A DNA stretch of 20,148 bases. It comes from an uncultured Clostridia bacterium. Its GTDB lineage: Bacteria; Bacillota_A; Clostridia; Oscillospirales; Acutalibacteraceae. The stretch's first letter is position 1; each line of letters begins with the position of its first letter. The stretch lies in NCBI GenBank assembly GCA_944380625.1, contig CALWIE010000209.1, positions 1 through 20,148 of the forward strand, given 5' to 3'. The position numbers and the translations under genes are program-made. Under the pieces are notes generated by a model. That model did no database searches and was not told the origin of the DNA. It worked only from the letters and a program-made list of their open reading frames with translations. This document shows, one piece after another, positions 7,066 through 14,395 of this stretch.

Positions 7066-7578
7066 TTAGTCCTTGGAGTTGGCCCGTAGCAGCCGAAGGA
7101 AATCCCCCTGGGGCAGGACAATCACCTGGGAAAACTGCTCGCAGGTCAGGTGCAGCAGGTTTTCCGCCCGGCGGCGCACGGCGCTCTCGCTGCCGCTCTC
7201 CAGCAGGCGGAACTCCTCCCCTTCCCAGCGGAAGCACTCGTGGGACTCCCGCAGCTCCGGCTCCTGGGTGCCCCGCTTTAAGTGGACGTATTGGGTGCGC
7301 CGGAAGCGGTAGGTCTCCTGCTCCAGGGCGAAGTCGAACTCCACCAGGGTGGGGGTCTCCTGGGGGGCGCTCATGCAGCGCATGGCGGAAAAGCTCCGCC
7401 TGCCGCCGGTGGCCCGGCAGTACAGGGCGAAGCACATGGCGTCCAGCAGGGCGGTTTTCCCGCCGCCGGTGGGGCCGGTGATGAGAAACAGCCCCTTCTC
7501 TTGAAACGGGCGGAAATCCAGCTCCGTGCGCTCCAAATAGGGCCCGAAGGCCTGTAGCAGCAGGCGCAGCGGCCGCAT
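7066..7578 (-). CDS. sbcC: SbcC exonuclease subunit, N-terminal part ending at a premature TAA
   Basis: These 170 residues hold the first half of the SbcC ATPase head: MRPLRLLLQAFGPY, the Walker A loop GPTGGGKT (35-42) and the Q-loop region EQFSQVIVLPQGDF with Gln157. Translation stops at TAA (7068..7066) after ...LLRANSKD, in the middle of the lobe I helix, while the next in-frame codons read GEMLQTLFSAGLW as in intact family members. Together the two parts give about 913 residues, a little shorter than typical SbcC (about 1000-1050), as expected for one gene with a single substitution. Alone, this part lacks the signature, Walker B and hook and could not hydrolyse ATP. The ATG at 7578 is supported by AAAGGAGGGAGG just upstream and lies 25 bases after the sbcD stop. 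Confidence 0.88.
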   Translation of the reverse strand: MRPLRLLLQAFGPYLERTELDFRPFQEKGLFLITGPTGGGKTALLDAMCFALYCRATGGRRSFSAMRCMSAPQETPTLVEFDFALEQETYRFRRTQYVHLKRGTQEPELRESHECFRWEGEEFRLLESGSESAVRRRAENLLHLTCEQFSQVIVLPQGDFLRLLRANSKD

Positions 7579-7603
7579 GGGCCTCCCTCCTTTCGGCTTT
7601 TTG

Positions 7604-8728
7604 TCAGGGTTCTTGGGATTCCTCTAAAACCTCCCGGAACAGGGCTTCGTCCTCCCCGTCGGGCGGGGCTTTGCACACTTCCTCCAAAAAGGAGGAGAAC
7701 ACCGTCAGGCTGTCCTTCCCCTTGAGCCGGGAGGACCTCTCCCCGGCGGCGCCCTCCGCCATCCAGGGGTTGGAGACCGAGAGCAGGTTGGGATAAAAGG
7801 GGCGCAGCCGCTGGGCCGCCAGCATCACCGGGGCGGGGTCCTTGAGCACCAGCTCCACATAGTCCTGGCAGGGGGAGCGCTCCCCCGCCGCCAGCAGGTC
7901 CTGGAAAAGCCCCTCCACCCGCCGCACGTCCCGCAGGGGGGCGCAGGGGACGAACTCCTCCTCCATGGCGGCGCCGTCCCATTCCAGCCGGACATAGCCC
8001 TTGGGCTGGCGCTCCTCGTCCACCGAGTACTTCAGGGGCGAACCGGAGTACCTGCCCCGCCCGCCGGCCTTTTGGGGGCCGTGAAGGTGCCCCAGGGCCG
8101 CGTAGTCGAAGGGGTCGAACAGGGTGGGCGGCACCTGGCCGCTGCCCCCCACGAACAGGGTGCTCTCCGAGTCGGAGGTAGAGGCCCCGGCGGCAAAGCA
8201 GTGGGACACAAGGACCTTTCCCGCCCCGGGCTCGAACAGGGGGAAAAGCCGCCCGAGCAAGGCCTCCATGCACGGGCCCTCCCCCCGCAGGGAGCCGTCC
8301 CCCAAAAACTCCCGGGCCTGGGCGGTGTCGAAATAGGGCACTAAAAACAGCTGCAGCCGCTCCCCGCCCTCTTCCAGAAGGACGGGGGAGAGGGCGTCGG
8401 AGAGCTCGGTGGCAAAGTAGGCCCCGCTCTGGCGCAGGGCCCCCTTGAGCAGGGCCAGCCGCCCGGCGCCGTCGTGGTTTCCGGCGATGACGCAGACCTT
8501 CACCCCCAGCTCCAGCAGCCGGGCGAGGGTCTGGTCAAAGAGCTGGATGGCCTCCACCGGGGCGATCTGCCGGTCGTACACATCCCCGGCGACGATCACG
8601 CAGGCGGGCCTCTCCCGCTCTACCGCCGGCAGGAACACCTGCTCTAAAAACCGGCGCTGGTCCGGCAGCAGGCTGCGCCCGTAGAGCATCCTCCCCAGGT
8701 GCCAGTCCGAGGTGTGGAAAAGCTTCAT
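7604..8728 (-). CDS. sbcD: SbcD, metallophosphoesterase nuclease subunit of SbcCD
   Basis: A 374-residue Mre11-type calcineurin-like nuclease. Visible metal-site motifs in order are HTSDWHLG with D8 and H10, AGDVYDR with D49, AGNHDG with N84 and H85, SHCFAAG with H176, and GHLHGPQ with H214 and H216. A C-terminal capping region follows. SbcD supplies the Mn-dependent nuclease active site, and SbcC supplies ATP-driven conformational change. The start ATG (8728..8726) has AAGGAGG 5 bases upstream. The gene heads a minus-strand unit sbcD, sbcC (broken) and metallo-hydrolase, spaced by 25 and 34 bases. sbcD itself appears intact, with all expected ligands. Its promoter overlaps that of dacF. Confidence 0.96.
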   Translation of the reverse strand: MKLFHTSDWHLGRMLYGRSLLPDQRRFLEQVFLPAVERERPACVIVAGDVYDRQIAPVEAIQLFDQTLARLLELGVKVCVIAGNHDGAGRLALLKGALRQSGAYFATELSDALSPVLLEEGGERLQLFLVPYFDTAQAREFLGDGSLRGEGPCMEALLGRLFPLFEPGAGKVLVSHCFAAGASTSDSESTLFVGGSGQVPPTLFDPFDYAALGHLHGPQKAGGRGRYSGSPLKYSVDEERQPKGYVRLEWDGAAMEEEFVPCAPLRDVRRVEGLFQDLLAAGERSPCQDYVELVLKDPAPVMLAAQRLRPFYPNLLSVSNPWMAEGAAGERSSRLKGKDSLTVFSSFLEEVCKAPPDGEDEALFREVLEESQEP

Positions 8729-8807
8729 GAAGGCCTCCTTTTTTAAAATTTGTAAGAATTACAGGGTTTCCTTTTTCCCCAAAATAGGGTAGAATGGGAA
8801 CGACGCC

Positions 8808-8836
8808 TGTTTATGGTAAACCGATGGTGCTATTGT
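8808..8836 (+). promoter_or_regulatory. dacF promoter, -10 overlapping the sbcD -10
   Basis: TATTGT (8831-8836) with an extended -10 TGC (8828-8830); a weak -35, TGTTTA (8808-8813), sits 17 bases upstream. Start near 8843, leader about 70 bases. TAGAAT at 8790-8795 is another possible -10, with a poorer -35 (TTTCCT). Confidence 0.48.
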
Positions 8837-8860
8837 AGCACATTTTACGGGGAATGGGAA
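8832..8860 (-). promoter_or_regulatory. sbcD promoter, -10 overlapping the dacF -10
   Basis: On the reverse strand TACAAT (8837..8832) is preceded by an extended -10 TGC (8840..8838); a weak -35, TTCCCA (8860..8855), lies 17 bases upstream. Start near 8825, leader about 97 bases. The leader contains the dyad TGTAA-GAA-TTACA (8751-8763), whose role is unknown. Confidence 0.5.
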
Positions 8861-8912
8861 GGGACTGGCGCTTCCCTTTTGTCTACACCACAGGAAAGGA
8901 TACTTGGCGATC

Positions 8913-10424
8913 ATGAAAAAACTAAAGCGGTTTGCGGCTGTGCTGACAGCCGCGGTATGCCTTTTTGCCGCCTGGGCCGCGCCCGTTTCGGCAGAGGGGT
9001 TCGACTACGGGTGGGACACGGATAAGGACAACAACCCCAACAGCCACCACTGCAAGGCCTATCTGATGCTCAACCTGGACACGGACACGGTGGTCTACTC
9101 GGAGAACGCGGACGAGCGGCTCCCCATGGCCTCCCTGACGAAGATTATGACCTATATCGTGGCCTACGAGAACATCCCCGATGTGGAGAACGCCCGCATC
9201 ACCATCCCCCAGAGCGTGGTGGACGAGCTCACCGGCACAGGGAGCTCCGTGGCCGAGTTCGATGTGGGGGAGACCTACACAGGCCTTGACATGCTCTACC
9301 TGATGATGGTGCCCTCGGGCAACAACGCCGCCCTCACCCTGGCAAAGTATGTGGACCAGCTCCACGCCGAGGGGAAGCTTGCGGCCTCCTCCCAAGGGGG
9401 CGGGGACGACCCCGAGTCCGGGGCGGGGGACGCCGCCGGGGAAATGGCCCCCGCCTACGGGGAAGAGGGCTTTGACGGCAGCGACTACACTGGCCGCAGC
9501 TACTTTGTCCAGCTGATGAACGAGAAGGCCCAGGAGCTGGGCTGCCAAAATACCCACTTCACTAACCCCCACGGCCTTCACAACGAGAACCACTACGCCT
9601 CCGCCCGGGACATGGTGACCATCACCAAGTACGCCATGAGCCTGCCCCACTTTACGGAGATCACCGGAACCACCGCCTACAACTACCACCCGGTGGACGA
9701 CCCGGACCTGGTGCGCACCGCCAGCACCACCAACCGGATGCTCACCAACTACGCCAGCGACAACGTGAGCTATTACTACCCCTATGCCACGGGCATCAAG
9801 ACGGGATCCCACGACCAGGCGGGCTACTGCATTGTGGCTTCGGCCACCTATGAGGGCTACACCTATGTGGTGTGCTGCCTGGGCAGCCCCTCGGTGGACG
9901 CAAACGGGGAGTACGTCTCCCTTCACGGGGAGATGCTGGACGCGGCCACCCTGTTCCGCTGGGCCCTGACCAGCCTCTCCAAGCGCACCGTGGCCGCCCA
10001 GGGGGACGTGATGGCCGACGTGCCCTTGGAGTACGCCTGGCGGCAGGACACCTTGCAGCTGGTGGCGGGGGAGAACGTGTTCGTCATGCTTCCCAGCGGC
10101 GTGGACAGCTCCAGTATCATCGTGGACCCGGACCTGCCCGAGAGCGTCCAGGCCCCCATTGAGCGGGGGGAGCAGGTGGGCACCGCCACCCTGAGCTACG
10201 CCGGGGAGGTGATCGCCACGGTCCCCCTGGTGGCGGCCGAGTCCGTTTCCCGCAGCGAGATGCTCTCCTTTGTGACCCAGGGGGCCTCGGTGCTCACCTC
10301 GCCCTGGTTTTTGATCATCATGGCGGTGATCGTCCTGCTGATTGTGATCTACATCTTTCTTATCTTCCTGTACCGGCGCAAGCAGAAGCAGCTGCGCAAG
10401 GTGCGCAAGTACCGGGACATGTGA
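8913..10424 (+). CDS. dacF: D-alanyl-D-alanine carboxypeptidase, DacF/PBP5-like (S11 family)
   Basis: A penicillin-binding carboxypeptidase of 503 residues that trims the terminal D-Ala of peptidoglycan stem peptides outside the membrane. Seen: a Sec signal peptide (MKKLKRFAAVLTAAVCLFAA, likely cut after VSA near residue 27), the SxxK motif S74-LT-K77, the SGN motif at 136-138, and the KTG motif at 297-299. A membrane helix near 460-485 and a basic cytoplasmic tail (YRRKQKQLRKVRKYRDM) replace the amphipathic anchor of E. coli PBP5. Between SGN and the next core helix is a Gly/Asp/Glu-rich insert (about 158-195). The ATG at 8913 is preferred: AGGAAAGGA is 12 bases upstream, while an in-frame TTG at 8904 is only 3 bases from it. 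Single-gene unit, divergent from sbcD. The dacF versus dacB-like name is uncertain; the family is not. Confidence 0.92.
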   Translation: MKKLKRFAAVLTAAVCLFAAWAAPVSAEGFDYGWDTDKDNNPNSHHCKAYLMLNLDTDTVVYSENADERLPMASLTKIMTYIVAYENIPDVENARITIPQSVVDELTGTGSSVAEFDVGETYTGLDMLYLMMVPSGNNAALTLAKYVDQLHAEGKLAASSQGGGDDPESGAGDAAGEMAPAYGEEGFDGSDYTGRSYFVQLMNEKAQELGCQNTHFTNPHGLHNENHYASARDMVTITKYAMSLPHFTEITGTTAYNYHPVDDPDLVRTASTTNRMLTNYASDNVSYYYPYATGIKTGSHDQAGYCIVASATYEGYTYVVCCLGSPSVDANGEYVSLHGEMLDAATLFRWALTSLSKRTVAAQGDVMADVPLEYAWRQDTLQLVAGENVFVMLPSGVDSSSIIVDPDLPESVQAPIERGEQVGTATLSYAGEVIATVPLVAAESVSRSEMLSFVTQGASVLTSPWFLIIMAVIVLLIVIYIFLIFLYRRKQKQLRKVRKYRDM

Positions 10425-10442
10425 GGTTCCCGAAAAGAAACC

Positions 10443-10490
10443 GCGGCCGCCTGCCTGGGGAGTTTCCCCGGCAGGGGGCCGCTTCGTTTT
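10443..10490. terminator. Intrinsic terminator between dacF and recG
   Basis: A long GC-rich hairpin with outer arm GCGGCC (10443-10448) paired with GGCCGC (10477-10482), an inner CTGCC/GGCAG helix and a GGGGA/TCCCC tip with loop GTT; one G-G mismatch and one bulged T. TTCGTTTT follows on the plus strand. On the minus strand the hairpin is followed by GGTTTCTTTTC, so it probably also ends recG transcripts. Confidence 0.75.
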
Positions 10491-10501
10491 GAGAAAAGGG
10501 G

Positions 10502-12541
10502 TCAGAGGACCACCTCGCTGCCGCCGGTTTTTGAAAAGAGCCGGCGGATCTCCCCCCGCAGGCCCTTGTAGGCCGGCTGGGCCAGGGCGTTTTGGGCAAA
10601 GAGCTCCTTAGAGCAGTTTTGCGCCTGGCGGAGCACCTCCATGTCCCCGGCCATGTCCGCGATTTTCAGCTGGGGCAGGCCGTGCTGCCGCTGGCCGAAA
10701 AAGTCCCCGGGGCCCCGGAGCTTCAGGTCCGCCTCGGCGATCTGGAAGCCGTCGGAAGTGTCCCGGAAGAGCTTTAGGCGCTTTAGGGTCTCCTCGTTCT
10801 GGGCGCCTGTGATGAGGATGCAGGTGGAGGCGTGCCGCCCCCGGCCGATGCGCCCCCGCAGCTGGTGGAGCTGGGACAGGCCGTAGCGCTCGGCGTTCTC
10901 GATGACCATGATCACCGCGTTGGGCACGTCCACCCCCACCTCCACCACGGTGGTGGACACCAGCAGCTGGGTCTCCCCAGCGGCGAAGGCGGCCATCACC
11001 GCCTCCTTTTCCTGGGGCTTCATCCTGCCGTGGAGGAGCCCCACCGTGGCGGTGGGAAAGGCCTCCTTCACCTCCTGGCCGTACTGGGTGACGCTTTTGA
11101 GGCCTGTCTCGTCCTCGTCGATCATGGGGCAGATGAGATACCCCTGGCGGCCCTCGTCCAGGTGTTTTTGCACGTAGCCAAAGGCCCGGCGGCGCTTTCC
11201 CGGGTCGATCAGGTAGGTCTCGATCTTCTGCCGGCCGGGAGGCAGCTCGTCCAGGATGGAGATGTCCAAATCCCCGTAGACCATCAGGGCCAGGGTGCGG
11301 GGGATGGGGGTGGCGCTCATGACCAGCAGGTGGGGGGAGGCCCCCTTTTGGGCCAGGGCGGAGCGCTGCCTCACCCCGAACCGGTGCTGCTCGTCGGTGA
11401 TGACCAGCCCCAGGTTTTGGAACTCCACCTTCTCGCTGAGGAGGGCGTGGGTGCCGATGACCAGCTGGATGCGCCCGTCGGCCAGGGCCTGGTAGAGTTT
11501 CCGCTTCTCCCCGGGCTTGGCGGAACCGGTGAGCAGGGCGCAGGTGATATGGGCGGGCTCCAGCAGGGCGTTGAGGGAGTGGTAGTGCTGGTTGGCCAGG
11601 ATCTCCGTAGGGGCCATCAGGGCCGCCTGCATCCCGTTTTGGATCACGTCCCAGCACAGGGCGGCGGCCACGGCGGTCTTGCCGCTTCCCACGTCCCCCT
11701 GGATGAGCCGGTTCATGGGGGAGGGGCCGGCCATGTCCGCCACCGCCTCGGCGATGGCCCGCCGCTGGGCCCCGGTCAGGGCAAAGGGCAGCAGGCCGCA
11801 AAAGTCCTCGGGAAAGCCCGGGGGCACCTGGTGGAGGTTTTCCTGCTTGCGCCCCCTCTTGATGGCCAGAAGCCCCAGCTGCAGCACCAGGAACTCCTCG
11901 AAGACCAGCCGGAACCGGGCGGCGGCGATCTCCTCCTGGTTTTTGGGAAAGTGGATGGTCTCCAAAGCGTAGCGCAGGGTACACAGGTGGTATTTCTCCC
12001 GCAGGGGGTCCGGCAGGGGGTCCTGGAGCTGCTCTGGCAGCAGGGAGAGGGCGTTTTGCACCGCCGCGGCGATCTGCCGGGAGGAGAGCCCCGCCGTGGC
12101 CGGGTACACCGGCTGGATGGCAAGCCCTTTGGATTCTGGCAGAAACTCCGGGGAGAGCATCTCCCGCCGCAGGAAGGTGCCCCCCACCTTCCCCCGGAAC
12201 AGGTAGGTCTGGCCCTGCCGCAGGAGGGAGGGGATGTAGCGGTTGTTGAAAAAGGTCAGGGAGAGGTCCGACTCCCCGTCGGTGACGATGGTCTTGTAGA
12301 GGGTCTTGCCCCCCCGGACCCGGGTTTCGCTGGGGGTGCGCAGCACGGTGGCCTTCACCACTGCCGTCTCGTTCAAGACGGTCTCCCGGATGGGCGTGTG
12401 GAGGCTCCAGTCCTCATAGGCCCGGGGGTAGAGCCGCAGCAGGTCCCCCACGGTGGGGGCGCCCAGCTTCTCAAAGAGCTTCTTCCGCTTTTCCCCCACG
12501 CCCTTTAAATTTTGGATGTCCATTTCAAAGAGGGATGGCAT
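10502..12541 (-). CDS. recG: ATP-dependent DNA helicase RecG
   Basis: A 679-residue superfamily 2 helicase that reverses stalled replication forks and branch-migrates Holliday junctions. Seen in order: an N-terminal helix-hairpin-helix-like segment (NLKGVGEKRKKLFEKLGAPT, about 11-30), the OB-fold wedge domain (about 55-145), Walker A GDVGSGKT (282-289), the APTEILANQH motif, the DEQH box (383-386), SAT (409-411) with PIPRTLAL, and a C-terminal helicase lobe with TTVVEVGVDVPNA and the arginine-finger region QLRGRIGRG. Length agrees with E. coli RecG (693). The ATG at 12541 has AAAGGAGG 6 bases upstream. It lies 21 bases after the flaR-like kinase gene, so the two are probably co-transcribed. 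Nothing is missing. Confidence 0.97.
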   Translation of the reverse strand: MPSLFEMDIQNLKGVGEKRKKLFEKLGAPTVGDLLRLYPRAYEDWSLHTPIRETVLNETAVVKATVLRTPSETRVRGGKTLYKTIVTDGESDLSLTFFNNRYIPSLLRQGQTYLFRGKVGGTFLRREMLSPEFLPESKGLAIQPVYPATAGLSSRQIAAAVQNALSLLPEQLQDPLPDPLREKYHLCTLRYALETIHFPKNQEEIAAARFRLVFEEFLVLQLGLLAIKRGRKQENLHQVPPGFPEDFCGLLPFALTGAQRRAIAEAVADMAGPSPMNRLIQGDVGSGKTAVAAALCWDVIQNGMQAALMAPTEILANQHYHSLNALLEPAHITCALLTGSAKPGEKRKLYQALADGRIQLVIGTHALLSEKVEFQNLGLVITDEQHRFGVRQRSALAQKGASPHLLVMSATPIPRTLALMVYGDLDISILDELPPGRQKIETYLIDPGKRRRAFGYVQKHLDEGRQGYLICPMIDEDETGLKSVTQYGQEVKEAFPTATVGLLHGRMKPQEKEAVMAAFAAGETQLLVSTTVVEVGVDVPNAVIMVIENAERYGLSQLHQLRGRIGRGRHASTCILITGAQNEETLKRLKLFRDTSDGFQIAEADLKLRGPGDFFGQRQHGLPQLKIADMAGDMEVLRQAQNCSKELFAQNALAQPAYKGLRGEIRRLFSKTGGSEVVL

Positions 12542-12562
12542 GGCAAACCTCCTTTCCTCCAG

Positions 12563-13075
12563 TCACTGTTCCAAGTCCCGCATCCAGCGCCGGATGTCTT
12601 TTTTGCTGCGGAGCACGGTGAGCTTTTCCGGAAACTGGGCCGCCCGCTCCCGCACCCCGTCCTGGCCGTTCTCATACTCCCGGCTCCAGCGGAACATGCT
12701 GCGCAGCATGGCAAAGGTGGGGCGGTAGGCGCAGGCTTCCAGGCCCAGGTTCTGCCGCAGCCACCGGGCCGCCACCCGTTTCCGCCGCAGCAGGGGGGAG
12801 GGCTCCAGCAGCAGGACCTGCTCCGCCTGTTCCATGCCCGCCGCAAAGCAGCGCCGTCCCGTGTCTTCGATGATGTAGTCCTCCCGCGCCAGGATGGAGC
12901 GGAACAGGGCGTCCCGCTCCGCCTCTGGCCGCTTCCGGTTGCCGCCGGGACGGTCCGGGTCCGGCTGGTGGGCCACCTGGTCCAGGTGGAAGCAGGGGAC
13001 CCCGGTTTTTTGTGAGAGCTGCCGGGCCAGGGTGGTTTTCCCGCTGCCCACCGGCCCCGTGATATAGAGTTTCAT
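12563..13075 (-). CDS. P-loop kinase of the FlaR/topology-modulation type
   Basis: A small 170-residue nucleoside-kinase-like ATPase. The P-loop GPVGSGKTT starts at residue 7 (MKLYITGPVGSGKTTLARQL). The segment after it, FHLDQVAHQPDPDRP, matches the LD-x-x-x-H/W block of proteins annotated DNA topology modulation protein FlaR, and YIIEDTGRRC matches their Walker B-like strand. An arginine-rich lid follows (PLLRRKRVAARWLRQNL). The true substrate of this family is not settled, and the topology name is historical, so no reaction is claimed. The ATG at 13075 has CGGAGG 6 bases upstream. It leads a two-gene unit with recG. No promoter is obvious between it and the terminator at 13105-13138, so transcription may depend on read-through from fakA. 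Confidence 0.78.
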   Translation of the reverse strand: MKLYITGPVGSGKTTLARQLSQKTGVPCFHLDQVAHQPDPDRPGGNRKRPEAERDALFRSILAREDYIIEDTGRRCFAAGMEQAEQVLLLEPSPLLRRKRVAARWLRQNLGLEACAYRPTFAMLRSMFRWSREYENGQDGVRERAAQFPEKLTVLRSKKDIRRWMRDLEQ

Positions 13076-13104
13076 ACGCGCCTCCGTTCCGTCTTCTGGG
13101 CGGA

Positions 13105-13138
13105 CAAAAAGAAACCTTTCCCAAAGAGAAAGGTTTCT
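13105..13138 (-). terminator. Intrinsic terminator downstream of fakA
   Basis: A perfect 11-pair stem: on the minus strand AGAAACCTTTC (13138..13128), loop of 7, GAAAGGTTTCT (13120..13110), continuing into TTTTT (13110..13106). It lies 31 bases after the fakA stop codon and before the flaR-like kinase gene. Confidence 0.88.
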
Positions 13139-13168
13139 CGCTGTGTTTCCGTGTGGCCAGGAGGCAGG

Positions 13169-14383
13169 TCACTCCACGCTGATGATGAAGTAGTACACCG
13201 GCTGCCCGCCGTCCACCAGGGTGATCTCCACGTCCCCGTGGAGGCGGTCCTCCAGGCGGCGCTTGGCCTCCTCGGCCTGCTCCTGGGTGATGCCCTCGCC
13301 ATAGATCAGTGTGATGAAAGAGGTGTGCTTGTTGGCGAAGGAACGGGCCACACGCACGCAGGCGCTGACCGGGTCCTTCTCGATATATTCCAGCTTGCCG
13401 TTCTTCAGGCCCAAAATGTCCCCGTGGCGGATGTTGTGCCCGCCGAACTCGGAGTCCCGGGCGGCGAAGGTCACAAGGCCCGTGTCCACGTTGCCGGCGG
13501 CCTCCAGCATGGCCTCCTGGTTCTCCTCGGGGCTCATGTCGGGGTCAAAGGCCAGCATGGCGGACAGGCCCTGGGGGATGGTCCGGGTGGGGATGACCAC
13601 CACTTCCCGGTCGGTGGCCAGGGGCACGGTCTGCTGGGCGGCCATGAGGATGTTCTTGTTGTTGGGCAGGATGAAGACCTTTTTGGCGGGGGTGGCCAGC
13701 ACCGCCTCCAGCAGGTCCTCGGTGGAGGGGTTCATGGTCTGGCCGCCGCTGACCACATTGGCGCAGCCCAAATCTAGGAACAGGCTCTTGAGGCCCTCGC
13801 CTGCCGCCACGGAGATGAAGCCCATCTCCTCGGTGGGCTCCTGGGGCTTTAGGGGTTCCCGCTGGGGCTGGGGCTGCTCCAGGGCAGCCGCGGCCTTTTG
13901 GGCCTCGTTTTCCTCGGCGTTGCGGCGGTGCTGTTCCTTCATGTTCTCGATCTTCACGGTGAGCAGCTGGCCATACTCCAGGGCGGCCTGCAAAGCGTCG
14001 CCCGGGTTTTCCGTGTGGACGTGGGTCTTGATGATCTCCTCATCGTCCACCACCACCACGCAGTCGCCGATGGTCTCTAAAAACAGGCGCAGGTCCAGGG
14101 GGTCCTTTTGGACCTCCGGGTCCCGGCCCACCACAAACTCGGTGCAGTAGGTAAAGTTGATCTCGCTGTCGAACTCCGCGGCCACGTTGCGGAAGAACTC
14201 GGCGGTCTCCTGGGCCCGCTCCTCCTCGGAGAGGCCGCACTCCAGGACAATGCCGCTGCGGAACACGCTGAGCATCCCCTCGAAGATCAGGCACAGGCCC
14301 TGGCCGCCCGCGTCCACCACGCCGGCCTTTTTCAGCACGGGCAGCAGCTCGGGGGTCTCCTCCAGGGCGTCGGCGGCGCCCAT
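13169..14383 (-). CDS. fakA: Fatty-acid kinase FakA/YloV, C-terminal part of an interrupted gene
   Basis: These 404 residues begin inside the DhaL (DAK2) kinase domain: MGAADALEETPELLPVLKKA followed by GVVDAGGQG is the conserved end of that domain. The middle domain follows with C80 (FTYCTEF) and H121/H123 (KTHVHTENPGDAL), residues that bind zinc in known FakA. A charged linker (about 145-185) and the C-terminal domain with VVSGGQTMNPSTEDLLEAV and VFILPNNKNILMA complete it. FakA phosphorylates acyl groups carried by FakB proteins for phospholipid synthesis. It is in the same frame as the N-terminal part, separated by TAG and four codons. The ATG at 14383 has only a weak AGGA ten bases upstream. 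As a separate start it would lack the ATP/Mg site, so this is most likely the downstream part of a broken gene, or of a gene read through the stop. No fakB is in the window. Confidence 0.85.
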   Translation of the reverse strand: MGAADALEETPELLPVLKKAGVVDAGGQGLCLIFEGMLSVFRSGIVLECGLSEEERAQETAEFFRNVAAEFDSEINFTYCTEFVVGRDPEVQKDPLDLRLFLETIGDCVVVVDDEEIIKTHVHTENPGDALQAALEYGQLLTVKIENMKEQHRRNAEENEAQKAAAALEQPQPQREPLKPQEPTEEMGFISVAAGEGLKSLFLDLGCANVVSGGQTMNPSTEDLLEAVLATPAKKVFILPNNKNILMAAQQTVPLATDREVVVIPTRTIPQGLSAMLAFDPDMSPEENQEAMLEAAGNVDTGLVTFAARDSEFGGHNIRHGDILGLKNGKLEYIEKDPVSACVRVARSFANKHTSFITLIYGEGITQEQAEEAKRRLEDRLHGDVEITLVDGGQPVYYFIISVE

Positions 14384-14395
14384 GCAGGCGGCGTC

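Noticed and set aside
5333..7435. A 700-codon open frame on the minus strand in another frame of sbcC
   Set aside because: The product is Gly/Pro/Arg-rich low complexity. The sbcC frame holds all motifs on both sides of the stop, so this frame does not rescue the break.
10832..12508. A 558-codon plus-strand open frame opposite recG
   Set aside because: Composition-driven shadow without ribosome site or recognisable domain; recG on the other strand is certain.
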